Assembly (NCBI RefSeq): GCF_014268595.2 | Contig: NZ_CP077091.1 | Coordinates: 3,622,001-3,686,000 of the forward strand | Direction: 5' to 3' | DNA from: Pseudomonas hamedanensis | GTDB taxonomy: Bacteria > Pseudomonadota > Gammaproteobacteria > Pseudomonadales > Pseudomonadaceae | Length of the DNA: 64,000 nucleotides | In this document: one piece after another, positions 38,611 through 46,774 of the stretch | Position numbering within the stretch: the stretch's first letter is position 1 | How the letters are laid out: each line of letters begins with the position of its first letter | The notes under the pieces: generated by a model | Database searches by the model: none | The model's input: only the letters and a program-made list of their open reading frames with translations | What the model was told of the DNA's origin: nothing | Program-made: the position numbers and the translations under genes

Positions 38611-39356
38611 TTATGGAACCGCCCTTCCAGACGATGACGCGAACCCGGATGGATCAAACGCGCCGCCGTCACCGGCTGGCGCCCCGACCAGGTACGCCGG
38701 CGAATCAACAGGCACGGCTCGCCTTTTTCAATTTGCAGCAATTTGCACTCGGACGGTTCGGCGAGGATCGCCTCGACCACATGTTCGCCTTCGGTCAGCG
38801 GCGCCACCTGGTTCAGATAGGCATAAGGAGTTTGCAGGGTGAAGTCCTGCTTGAGGTATTCCGGGGCGACCAGTGCGTTGACGAAACGGTCTTCGATTTG
38901 CACGGGAATGTCGTTTTCGTAATGCACGATCAACGAGTGAAACACTTTCTGCCCTTCGCGCATGTCCAGCGCCAGTGCGCGCTCGGAACCGGCGGCCTCT
39001 TCTTCCAGCGTGATGACCTGGCAGGTGTGACGGTGGCCGCGCGAGGCGATTTCGTCGGCGATGTTGTGCACTTCGAACAGCGCGGACTGGCTCTTCGGCT
39101 CGGCGACAAACGTGCCGACGCCCTGCATGCGTACCAGCAGACCGTCGGCGGTCATTTCGCGCAGGGCACGGTTGATGGTCATGCGGCTGAAACCGAGTTG
39201 ATTGACCAACTCGCTCTCGGATGGCACGCGGTAGTGCGGCGGCCAGTTACCGCTGTCGATCTGCTGGGTGATCATCTGTTTGACGCGGGCGTACAAGGGC
39301 GCCGGACTGTCGCCCATGTTCGCGGCCAACGGAGAGACTGGAGGCGGAGTCGGCAC
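38607..39356 (-). CDS. hutC: histidine utilisation repressor, GntR family
   Basis: A 249-residue GntR/HutC regulator. The winged helix-turn-helix is at residues ~18-85 (PLYARVKQMI, RVPSESELVNQLGFSRMTIN), followed by a UTRA effector domain (residues ~105-240) that binds urocanate. The start chosen is a GTG with AGGGA 7 nt upstream; the in-frame ATG 13 codons later has no ribosome site. It is divergent from hutF, with an operator between them (39422-39437), suggesting autoregulation. Confidence 0.94.
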   Translation of the reverse strand: MPTPPPVSPLAANMGDSPAPLYARVKQMITQQIDSGNWPPHYRVPSESELVNQLGFSRMTINRALREMTADGLLVRMQGVGTFVAEPKSQSALFEVHNIADEIASRGHRHTCQVITLEEEAAGSERALALDMREGQKVFHSLIVHYENDIPVQIEDRFVNALVAPEYLKQDFTLQTPYAYLNQVAPLTEGEHVVEAILAEPSECKLLQIEKGEPCLLIRRRTWSGRQPVTAARLIHPGSRHRLEGRFHK

Positions 39357-39421
39357 GGTTGATCCCTGTTCATTGGATGAAAGTGACTAGCTTGCCGGAG
39401 TTTACCGGGCAGGCAAACGTC

Positions 39422-39437
39422 TGTATATGTATATACA
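39422..39437. promoter_or_regulatory. HutC-type operator between hutC and hutF
   Basis: TGTATATGTATATACA, an imperfect palindrome with TGTA/TACA ends like the hutU operator. It is placed 27 bp before the hutF start and 66 bp before the hutC start, so one site could control both directions. Confidence 0.8.
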
Positions 39438-39463
39438 AATAACACACGATGGGGTGCTGAACC

Positions 39464-40828
39464 ATGTCCGCTTTCTTTGCCGAACGCGCGCTGCTGCCTA
39501 ACGGATGGGCCAACAATGTACGTCTCGAGGTCAGCGCCGAAGGCCTGCTGACCCGCATCCAGGCCGATTCCACTGCAGATGGCGCCGAACGGCTGAGCGG
39601 GCCGTTGCTGCCGGGAATGCCCAATCTGCATTCCCACGCCTTTCAACGGGCAATGGCGGGTCTGGCCGAAGTGGCCGGCAATCCGAACGACAGTTTCTGG
39701 ACCTGGCGCGATTTGATGTATCGCCTCGTTGGAAAAATCAGCCCCGATCAGCTCGGCGTCATTGCCCGGCAGTTGTACATCGAAATGCTCAAGGCCGGTT
39801 ACACCTCGGTCGCCGAATTTCACTATGTGCACCATGACAGCAACGGCCAGCCGTACGCCGATCCGGCGGAACTGGCCTTGCGTATCAGCCACGCCGCCAG
39901 TGAAAGCGGCATCGGCCTGACCCTGCTGCCGGTGCTTTACAGCCACTCCGGTTTTGGCGGTCAGCCCCCGAACGACGGCCAGCGCCGTTTCATCAACAGC
40001 ACGGAAAACTACCTGAACCTGCAATCGCGCCTGCAGCCATTACTGGCGCAGAAAAAGGCGCAATCGCTGGGGCTGTGTTTCCACTCGTTGCGCGCGGTGA
40101 CACCGCAGCAGATCAGCGAAGTGCTCGCCGCCAGCGACAAACAATGCCCGGTGCACATCCACATCGCCGAACAGCAAAAGGAAGTCGACGACTGCCTGAA
40201 CTGGAGCGGGCGTCGTCCACTGCAATGGCTGTTTGAGAACACCGAAGTCGATCAGCGCTGGTGCCTGGTCCATGCGACCCACGCCAATCCGGAAGAAGTC
40301 ACGCTGATGGCCAAGAGTCGCGCCATCGCCGGTCTGTGCCTGACCACCGAAGCGAATCTGGGCGACGGGATTTTCCCGGCAGTGGATTTCCTCGCGCAGG
40401 GCGGGCGCCTGGGCATTGGCTCCGACAGCCATGTGTCGCTCAGTGTGGTAGAGGAACTGCGTTGGCTGGAATATGGCCAGCGCCTGCGCGATCAACGGCG
40501 CAACCGCTTGTATGGCGCGGATCAGCCGATGGTCGGACGCACGCTGTATGACGCCGCGCTGGACGGTGGCGCGCAGGCGCTGGGGCAGCCGATCGGCGCG
40601 CTGGACGTGGGCAAACGTGCGGACTGGATCGTGCTCGATGGCAACGATCCGTATCTGGCGACGGCCTCGGGTGACGGGATTCTGAATCGCTGGCTGTTTG
40701 CTGGTGGCGATCGGCAGGTGCGCGATGTGCTGGTCAATGGTCAGTGGGTGGTGCGCGATGGCCGGCATGCCGGGGAAGAAGACAGCGCGCGGGCCTTCAC
40801 CCAGGTCCTGCGCGATCTTTTAGGCTGA
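39464..40828 (+). CDS. hutF: formimidoylglutamate deiminase
   Basis: A 454-residue amidohydrolase that converts N-formimino-L-glutamate to N-formyl-L-glutamate and ammonia, feeding HutG. The zinc-site motif LHSHAFQRAMAG is near residue 55; LCFHSLRAV, HIHIAEQQKEVDDC, LVHATHANPEE and GIGSDSHVS provide the other ligands. It is transcribed divergently from hutC. HutF plus HutG defines the five-step hut pathway. Confidence 0.96.
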   Translation: MSAFFAERALLPNGWANNVRLEVSAEGLLTRIQADSTADGAERLSGPLLPGMPNLHSHAFQRAMAGLAEVAGNPNDSFWTWRDLMYRLVGKISPDQLGVIARQLYIEMLKAGYTSVAEFHYVHHDSNGQPYADPAELALRISHAASESGIGLTLLPVLYSHSGFGGQPPNDGQRRFINSTENYLNLQSRLQPLLAQKKAQSLGLCFHSLRAVTPQQISEVLAASDKQCPVHIHIAEQQKEVDDCLNWSGRRPLQWLFENTEVDQRWCLVHATHANPEEVTLMAKSRAIAGLCLTTEANLGDGIFPAVDFLAQGGRLGIGSDSHVSLSVVEELRWLEYGQRLRDQRRNRLYGADQPMVGRTLYDAALDGGAQALGQPIGALDVGKRADWIVLDGNDPYLATASGDGILNRWLFAGGDRQVRDVLVNGQWVVRDGRHAGEEDSARAFTQVLRDLLG

Positions 40829-40833
40829 AAGCT

Positions 40834-40940
40834 GATCGTTCCCACGCTCTGCGTGGGAATGCATCCCGGGACGCTCTGCGTCCCAACAGCGGACGCGGAG
40901 CGTCCATTGAGGCATTCCCACGCGGAGCGTAGGAACGATC
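40834..40940. repeat. REP-type inverted repeat, GATCGTTCCCACGCTCTGCG family
   Basis: Arms GATCGTTCCCACGCTCTGCG and complement with one substitution in the right arm, between convergent hutF and the lipocalin gene. It is followed at 40944-40972 by a solitary half of the GGAGCTGCCGAAGGCTGCGA family. Confidence 0.86.
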
Positions 40941-40943
40941 GAT

Positions 40944-40972
40944 GTGGAGCTGCCGAAGGCTGCGATCTTTTT
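40944..40972. repeat. solitary REP half-site, GAGCTGCCGAAGGCTGCGAT family
   Basis: Single arm of the family whose complete copy is at 55255-55333, ending in a T-run. No partner arm is seen within 150 bp. Confidence 0.7.
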
Positions 40973-40976
40973 GCTC

Positions 40977-41546
40977 TTAATTCGAAGTTTTGGCCATCTG
41001 CCGATCCGACGCGCGCCAGATCAGTCGCGTGGTGTCGTAGCCCTGCTGACGTGCCTTGCTCAGCAGCTCTTCACGGATTACGCCATTGACGGTCGGTGTG
41101 CGTGACAGCAGCCACATGTACTTGCGGCTCGGGTCGCCGACAATCGCAGTCTTGTAATCGTCGCTGACGTACAGCACCCAGTATTCGCCCTTCGCCACAC
41201 CGGGGATCAGGCGCGAAAACCAGTTATCGAATTCGACCCAAAGCTTGTCGGTCTTGCCCGGGACTTGTGGATAAGCCGTGCCTTTGGCCTCTTCCCACTG
41301 CCAGTCCGGCGTCAGGCAGCGATTGAGTACACCGATGTTGCCGTCAGGCTTGAGCGTGTAATGCGCTTCGGATTGTGCGCAATGGCGCTGGAAATACATG
41401 GGCAGACGCGCCAGCTCGTACCAGGTCCCTTGGTAACGTTTCAGATTGACGCTGTCGACGGTCTTCGGCGCCAACGGGTCCACGCCGGAAGTGGCGCAGC
41501 CGGCCAGTACCAGGCCGGCAAAAAGGATCAGCAATAACCGCTTCAT
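40977..41546 (-). CDS. blc: outer-membrane lipoprotein lipocalin (Blc-like)
   Basis: A 189-residue lipoprotein. Lipobox LAGC at residues 14-17 (MKRLLLILFAGLVLAGCATSG) gives lipidation at Cys17. The lipocalin signature YQGTWYELARLPMYFQ follows near residue 39, and the WLLSRTPTV strand near residue 145 is typical of bacterial Blc. It probably binds lysophospholipids or fatty acids at the outer membrane. Ribosome site GGAGAAG. Confidence 0.92.
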   Translation of the reverse strand: MKRLLLILFAGLVLAGCATSGVDPLAPKTVDSVNLKRYQGTWYELARLPMYFQRHCAQSEAHYTLKPDGNIGVLNRCLTPDWQWEEAKGTAYPQVPGKTDKLWVEFDNWFSRLIPGVAKGEYWVLYVSDDYKTAIVGDPSRKYMWLLSRTPTVNGVIREELLSKARQQGYDTTRLIWRASDRQMAKTSN

Positions 41547-41576
41547 TTTTCTTCTCCGTGGGCGCGAAGCCCCGGT

Positions 41577-41831
41577 TTACTTCAGGCCTTGGCCGGAAAA
41601 CATCAACACTTTGTCACCAGCATACTGCACGCTGATAAAGCTTTTCTGGTCGCCCCAGGTGCAGCTGGACATACCGAGCGCGCCCGAGCAATCAGTCGGT
41701 TTGCCGAGGAGGGTCTCCACGTCTGACTTGGCCATGCCGGCCGAGAGCTTCGAGTAGTTTTCCTGATTGACCTTGCTGCATGCGGCCAACAGCACGCAAA
41801 ACGACAGCAGGGCGAGAGATCGCAGCGACAT
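41577..41831 (-). CDS. small SmpA/OmlA-like lipoprotein
   Basis: An 84-residue lipoprotein with lipobox LAAC (Cys18) and a mature part resembling the BamE/SmpA fold: YSKLSAGMAKSDVETLLGKP followed by two Cys (TDCSGALGMSSCTWGD). It lies 30 nt upstream of blc on the same strand, so the two lipoproteins are probably co-transcribed. Role not established. Confidence 0.8.
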   Translation of the reverse strand: MSLRSLALLSFCVLLAACSKVNQENYSKLSAGMAKSDVETLLGKPTDCSGALGMSSCTWGDQKSFISVQYAGDKVLMFSGQGLK

Positions 41832-42112
41832 GGTGTAACTCCTGGAACGAGGGGGGATGGCATGGTGCCAACCAGAAGCTTAGAAGAGAAAACCCTCATC
41901 TGGTTCCGTGGGCGAACGGCTATTTATTTGCCCGCCCGTCTGGCTTTTTTCGGCAAATCAAAAACTTCGTGACGCTGTCGAGCATTTCGTCGACTTTCGT
42001 CGTAGCCGCCTAATCTTTGGCGCGGCGCGGTCGAAATAAGAGCAGCGCACAGCCGCCGGATATGGCAAATTGCCGCGCTTTCTTGACCAGTCCCTTCGCG
42101 GTAGTTCATTCA

Positions 42113-44005
42113 ATGACCAGAAACATGAAATTCAGCCACAAGATTCTGTTGGCTGCCGCCCTTGTGGTGGCTGTTGCGTTCGCCTGTTTCATTTTGTTCA
42201 ACGACTATCGCCAACGCGAAGCCCTGGAGAGCAGCACCGACTCGACGATGCAGGAACTGGGCAGCCTGACGTCCAGCAACATCCAGACCTGGCTGGACAG
42301 CCGCATTCAGTTGCTGCAATCGTTGTCCCAGCAAGTTGCAGTGGACGGCAACGCGCCCGCCAGTCTGAAGCGCATCATTGATCTGCCCGCCTACACCGGC
42401 AATTTCCAGCTCAGCTATTTTGGCGGCGCGGACGGCGTAATGTTCTCGGTGCCGGCCGGTAACCGTGCGCCGGACTACGATCCGCGCGCCCGCGGCTGGT
42501 ACAAGGCAGCCAACAGCGCACAACAGACCATCGTCACCGAACCCTACATCGCCGCCTCCTCGGGCAAACTGGTGATCACCGTCGCCACGCCGGTGCAGCG
42601 CCAGGGTCAGATGCTCGGCGTCGCCGGTGCCGACATCGACCTGAGCAGCGTCAGCGCGATCATCAACTCGCTGAATTTCGACGGCCACGGCCATGCGTTC
42701 ATTGTCAGCGCCGACGGCAAAATCCTGATCCACCCGGACAGCAAACTGGTGCTCAAGACGCTCGCCGAGGCCTATCCGAACGGTGCGCCGCAAGTCAGCC
42801 CGGGCCTCAAGGAAGTCGAATTCGACGGCAAGACCCAACTGGTTTCCTTCACCCGCATCAACGGCGTGCCGTCGGCCGACTGGTACGTGGCACTGGTGCT
42901 GGATAAAGACACCGCGTTCTCGATGCTCAGCGAGTTCCGCACGTCGGCATTGATCGCCATGGCCATTGCCGTGCTGATCATCATCGCCCTGCTCAGCCTG
43001 TTGATTCGGGTCCTGATGCAACCACTGCTGACCATGGGCCGTGCCATGCAAGACATCGCTGAAGGTGAAGGCGACCTGACCAAGCGTCTGGTGATTCACG
43101 GCAACGATGAATTCGGCGCGCTGGGCACGTCGTTCAACCGCTTCGTCGAGCGCATCCACACCTCGATCCGCGAAGTGTCCTCGGCCACCGGCCAAGTCAA
43201 CGAAGTCGCCCTGCGCGTCGTCGCTGCTTCGAACTCGTCAATGTACAACTCCGACCAGCAAGCCAGCCGCACCAACAGCGTCGCCGCGGCGATCAATCAG
43301 CTCGGCGCCGCCGCCCAGGAAATCGCTCAGAACGCGGCCCTCGCCTCGCAGCATTCCAGCGACGCGCGCAGCCTGGCGGTTGACGGTCAGCAGGTGGTGG
43401 ATAAAACCATCCAGGCCATGCAACAACTGTCGGCGAAGATCAGCGATTCCTGCGGCAACATCGAAACCCTCAACAGCAACACGGTGAACATCGGCCAGAT
43501 TCTCGAAGTGATCACCAGCATTTCCCAACAGACCAACCTGCTGGCGCTCAATGCCGCGATCGAAGCTGCGCGCGCCGGTGAAGCCGGGCGCGGTTTTGCC
43601 GTGGTTGCCGATGAAGTGCGCAATCTGGCGCACCGCACCCAGGATTCGGCGCAGCAAGTGCAGAAGATGATCGAGGAATTGCAGGTCGGCGCCCGTCAGG
43701 CCGTAACCATCATGACCGAGAGCCAGCGCGAGAGCGAAAGCAGCGTCGGCATCGCCAACCAGGCGGGTGAACGCCTGGGCAGCGTGACCCAGCGCATCGG
43801 TGAAATCGACGGGATGAACCAGTCGGTGGCCACCGCGACCGAAGAGCAGACCGCAGTGGTCGAGTCGATCAACGTCGATATCAACGAGATCAACACGCTT
43901 AATCAGGAAGGTGTGGAGAACTTGCAGGCAACGTTGCGCGCGTGTTCGGACCTGGAACAACAGGCGGCGCGTCTGAAGCAGTTGGTCGGCAGCTTCAGGA
44001 TCTAG
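42113..44005 (+). CDS. methyl-accepting chemotaxis protein, dCACHE amino-acid sensor (PctA/B/C-like)
   Basis: A 630-residue chemoreceptor. TM1 is at residues ~10-30, the periplasmic dCACHE_1 domain at ~35-275, TM2 at ~285-310, then HAMP and the signalling hairpin with [20 protein letters not shown]. The amino-acid-binding motif is complete: Tyr122, Arg127, Trp129, Tyr130, Tyr145 and Asp174, each offset by one from the PctA numbering I recall. The start MTRNMKFSH is chosen to match PctA length (629); an ATG four codons later is possible. Probable chemoattraction to L-amino acids. Confidence 0.92.
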   Translation: MTRNMKFSHKILLAAALVVAVAFACFILFNDYRQREALESSTDSTMQELGSLTSSNIQTWLDSRIQLLQSLSQQVAVDGNAPASLKRIIDLPAYTGNFQLSYFGGADGVMFSVPAGNRAPDYDPRARGWYKAANSAQQTIVTEPYIAASSGKLVITVATPVQRQGQMLGVAGADIDLSSVSAIINSLNFDGHGHAFIVSADGKILIHPDSKLVLKTLAEAYPNGAPQVSPGLKEVEFDGKTQLVSFTRINGVPSADWYVALVLDKDTAFSMLSEFRTSALIAMAIAVLIIIALLSLLIRVLMQPLLTMGRAMQDIAEGEGDLTKRLVIHGNDEFGALGTSFNRFVERIHTSIREVSSATGQVNEVALRVVAASNSSMYNSDQQASRTNSVAAAINQLGAAAQEIAQNAALASQHSSDARSLAVDGQQVVDKTIQAMQQLSAKISDSCGNIETLNSNTVNIGQILEVITSISQQTNLLALNAAIEAARAGEAGRGFAVVADEVRNLAHRTQDSAQQVQKMIEELQVGARQAVTIMTESQRESESSVGIANQAGERLGSVTQRIGEIDGMNQSVATATEEQTAVVESINVDINEINTLNQEGVENLQATLRACSDLEQQAARLKQLVGSFRI

Positions 44006-44017
44006 GTTGCTGGCACT

Positions 44018-44121
44018 GGCCTCTTCGCGGGCAAGCCCGCTTCCACAGGGTCTTCGGTGTGTACACGATTTGTGTTCCGCCACAAAACCCTGTGGGAGCG
44101 GGCTTGCTCGCGAAGGCGGCC
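44018..44121. repeat. REPIN, GTGGGAGCGGGCTTGCTCGC variant
   Basis: Arms GGCCTCTTCGCGGGCAAGCC and a diverged complement. It lies between the chemoreceptor and the toxin-antitoxin pair. Confidence 0.82.
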
Positions 44122-44171
44122 TCAATGGGCACACCTCAACATCGAATACACTGATCAGCTCGCACTGACGC

Positions 44172-44200
44172 CGGACTGAATTAAGACTAAACTCAGTCCG
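44172..44200. promoter_or_regulatory. probable autoregulatory operator of the toxin-antitoxin pair
   Basis: CGGACTGA and TCAGTCCG are perfect 8-bp inverted repeats separated by 13 bp, 24 bp before the antitoxin start. The AT-rich spacer contains TAAACT, which could serve as a -10. This is the arrangement expected for antitoxin/toxin-complex binding. Confidence 0.65.
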
Positions 44201-44223
44201 ACTCCAATTGGCGGGCTAATTCC

Positions 44224-44496
44224 ATGAAGCTTTCAGTACAAATCAAACCTATCAGTTATCTGAAAAGTCACACGGCGGAGATTGTCAAAACGATCACAGA
44301 AAGCCGCGAGCCACTGGTGATCACACAAAACGGCGAAGCCAAGCTCGTGGTCATGGACGTTAAAAGCTTTGAAGAACAGGAAGACACGATGGCCTTGCTG
44401 AAATTACTGGCAATGGGCAATCGGGAAATCGAGGAAGGCAAATTCGATGACGCCGAGAGGGTATTCTCGGAACTGGACAAGGCCGATCTGCAATGA
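44224..44496 (+). CDS. Phd/YefM-family antitoxin
   Basis: A 90-residue antitoxin. The N-terminal DNA-binding part is SVQIKPISYLKSHTAEIVKT with EPLVITQNGEAKLVVMDVKSFEE (residues 28-50), the Phd/YefM hallmark. The acidic C-terminus (residues 60-90) would wrap the toxin. It overlaps the toxin gene by ATGA, giving coupled translation with antitoxin first. The intergenic inverted repeat upstream fits autoregulation. Confidence 0.9.
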   Translation: MKLSVQIKPISYLKSHTAEIVKTITESREPLVITQNGEAKLVVMDVKSFEEQEDTMALLKLLAMGNREIEEGKFDDAERVFSELDKADLQ

Positions 44497-44825
44497 AGTT
44501 AAGGGTCGTCATTCTCCAGTCAGCCCAAACCGATCTCAAAGAACTGCGCACCTATCTCATCAAACAATTTTCAAATGCAATCTGGCAAATCACCTGCGCC
44601 GATCTCAAGACTGCCATTAACGGCTTGGCTGACTCGCCTTTTTCCGGATCAATTCCGGAAGAAATCGAAAAGCTCAACCTCGGCCAGTACCGGCAAATAG
44701 TTTCGGGAATGAATCGGGTGATTTATGAGGTGCGGGAAAAAACTGTCTACATCCACATCGTTGTCGACACTCGAAAAAGCTTACCTGCACTCCTGATGAA
44801 GCGATTGTTACAAGGTAATCCTTGA
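44493..44825 (+). CDS. RelE/ParE-superfamily toxin
   Basis: A 110-residue protein of the RelE/ParE fold: N-terminal ILQSAQTDLKELRTYLIKQF helix pair, central SPFSGSIPEEIEKLNLGQYRQIVSG, and C-terminal YEVREKTVYIHIVVDTRK strands. Whether it is an mRNase (RelE) or gyrase poison (ParE) cannot be decided; the LGQYRQIVSGMNRVIYEV pattern is nearer to ParE. Lower GC than neighbours suggests acquisition. Confidence 0.88.
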   Translation: MKLRVVILQSAQTDLKELRTYLIKQFSNAIWQITCADLKTAINGLADSPFSGSIPEEIEKLNLGQYRQIVSGMNRVIYEVREKTVYIHIVVDTRKSLPALLMKRLLQGNP

Positions 44826-44826
44826 A

Positions 44827-45429
44827 TTAAAAACGCGAGCCAGGCTGCGAAAGAAACTCCAATTCCTCAGCCGTAGACTCCCGCCCCAACACCGCGTTGC
44901 GATGCGGAAACCTTCCAAACCGGGCAATCACCTTCTGATGCCGTTCGGCATAGTCCAGGTTATCGGCGAACACCGCCCGCTCCGCCTCCGGCTGTTCAGC
45001 CACCAGTTCGATAAACCGGGAAACCGCCTCATTCTGCACCGCGAGGTTTTCGCAGTGTTCGAACACCAGATAAATGAATACCCGCTGAATCGGTTTCAAC
45101 TGCCGATCAAAATCCGCCGCTATACCTTGCGCGACGAGTTTCTGCGCGCGCAGATCACCGGAAAACGCTTTCGGTGTGTCGCGATAGATCATGCGCGGCA
45201 GTTGATCAAGCAACAGCACCACGGCCAGCCAACCTTCGGGACGTTGCGTCCACTCGGTCAATTCGCCGGCCAGGGCCTGATCGACAAAGACCCCGAACCG
45301 CTCACGCGCTTCGAGGTCCTGGCTGTCTCGCTTGCCAAACCACAACTTGCCCTTCTCGGCCGCTACGTCATTCGGCGATTCGGCCTGTCCGAACCACCAA
45401 TCGAGCAACGGCTGCCAGGGCGCGTGCAT
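44827..45429 (-). CDS. DUF924 family protein
   Basis: A 200-residue all-helical (TPR-like) protein. Family hallmarks are LLDWWFG at the N-terminus, LLLDQLPRMIYRDTPKAF, FIYLVFEHCENLAVQ and the C-terminal GRFPHRNAVLGRES. Function is unknown. It starts 3 nt after the fbp stop and so is probably co-transcribed with fbp; its stop is convergent with the toxin gene, only 1 bp away. Confidence 0.9.
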   Translation of the reverse strand: MHAPWQPLLDWWFGQAESPNDVAAEKGKLWFGKRDSQDLEARERFGVFVDQALAGELTEWTQRPEGWLAVVLLLDQLPRMIYRDTPKAFSGDLRAQKLVAQGIAADFDRQLKPIQRVFIYLVFEHCENLAVQNEAVSRFIELVAEQPEAERAVFADNLDYAERHQKVIARFGRFPHRNAVLGRESTAEELEFLSQPGSRF

Positions 45430-45432
45430 GGT

Positions 45433-46443
45433 TTATTCCTTGTGGTAGGCCGTGGCCCGTGCGACTTCTTCTTTCGAGCCGAGGAACACCGCGACGCGCT
45501 GGTGCAGGCCTTCCGGCTGAATGTCGAGGATGCGCTGGTGACCGTCGGTGGAGGCGCCGCCCGCTTGTTCGACGAGGAACGACATCGGGTTGGCTTCGTA
45601 CATCAGGCGCAGCTTGCCCGGCTTGGACGGCTCGCGGCTGTCGCGCGGGTACATGAACAGACCGCCACGGGTCAGGATGCGGTGCACGTCAGCGACCATC
45701 GCCGCGACCCAGCGCATGTTGTAGTTCTTTTTCAGCGGGCCTTCTTCACCGGCCAGCAACTCGCCGACGTAGCGCTGCACCGGGGCTTCCCAGTGGCGCT
45801 GGTTGGACATGTTGATCGCAAATTCCTGAGTGGTTTCAGGAATGGTGATGTCTTCGTGGGTCAGCACGAAGCTGCCCATTTCGCGGTCCAGGGTGAAGCC
45901 TTTGACGCCGTCGCCCAGGGTCAGTACCAACATGGTCTGCGGGCCGTAGATCGCGTAACCGGCAGCCACTTGCTGAGTGCCTGGCTGCAGGAAAGCTTTT
46001 TCGTTCAGCGGCTCGTTCTGGCTCAGGTATTCGTTAGGGCAACGCAGTACCGAGAAGATGGTGCCGACCGGAGCGTTGATGTCGATGTTCGACGAACCGT
46101 CCAGCGGGTCGAATACCAGCAGGTAGGCGCCCTTCGGGTATTTGCCAGGGATCTGATAGGCATTGTCCATTTCTTCGGACGCCATGCCGGCCAGGTGACC
46201 GCCCCACTCGTTGGCTTCGAGCAGGATTTCGTTCGACAGCACGTCGAGTTTCTTCTGCACTTCGCCTTGTACGTTTTCGGTGCCCATGCTGCCCAGAACA
46301 CCACCCAGGGCGCCTTTGGACACGGCGTGGCTGATTTCCTTGCAGGCACGCGCCACCACTTCGATCAGGAAGCGCAGATCGGCAGGAGTGTTGTTGCTGC
46401 GGGTCTGCTCAATCAAATAGCGACTCAAGGTAACGCGGGACAT
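45433..46443 (-). CDS. fbp: fructose-1,6-bisphosphatase class I
   Basis: A 336-residue Mg-dependent phosphatase that removes the 1-phosphate of fructose-1,6-bisphosphate in gluconeogenesis. The metal and catalytic motifs [15 protein letters not shown] (residues ~108-122) and the substrate-binding [16 protein letters not shown] and GGLFMYPRD are intact. Starts at ATG 46443. It needs no partner; DUF924 follows at once. Confidence 0.96.
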   Translation of the reverse strand: MSRVTLSRYLIEQTRSNNTPADLRFLIEVVARACKEISHAVSKGALGGVLGSMGTENVQGEVQKKLDVLSNEILLEANEWGGHLAGMASEEMDNAYQIPGKYPKGAYLLVFDPLDGSSNIDINAPVGTIFSVLRCPNEYLSQNEPLNEKAFLQPGTQQVAAGYAIYGPQTMLVLTLGDGVKGFTLDREMGSFVLTHEDITIPETTQEFAINMSNQRHWEAPVQRYVGELLAGEEGPLKKNYNMRWVAAMVADVHRILTRGGLFMYPRDSREPSKPGKLRLMYEANPMSFLVEQAGGASTDGHQRILDIQPEGLHQRVAVFLGSKEEVARATAYHKE

Positions 46444-46774
46444 GGACGGCTCCGGTGGAATGGGGGGCTAAAAACCCGCGCAGTTTACAGGGAGTCTGAA
46501 AACCTAGCGAGCGAAGACGCCGGCTAACGTGCGCCTGGGTGTATTTGCCTGTATGAGACGTGATTGTCGGTGGAGAGTTCAGGTAGCGGGTTTAGCGTAG
46601 TTCGAAACGAGGCGGCGGGGGGGGGCGAGTGATGCGACAGTTTTGGTCTTTTGTTGGTAGGTAGATCGCTATCGCGAGCAGGCTCACTCCTACAGGGACC
46701 GCTTTCCACCTGAAGAAATGCAGGCCACTGTAGGAGTGAGCCTGCTCGCGATCGGATGCGCAGCATCCGCCTTG
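46444..46774. other. 331-bp fbp upstream region
   Basis: Contains the fbp promoter region, a nine-G homopolymer at 46617-46625, and a REPIN at 46665-46753 next to the DUF3999 stop. No promoter boxes I would defend. Confidence 0.5.
46665..46753. repeat. REPIN, TGTAGGAGTGAGCCTGCTCG variant
   Basis: Arms GATCGCTATCGCGAGCAGGC and complement around TGAAGAAATG. Same variant as at 6598 and 60646. Confidence 0.86.
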
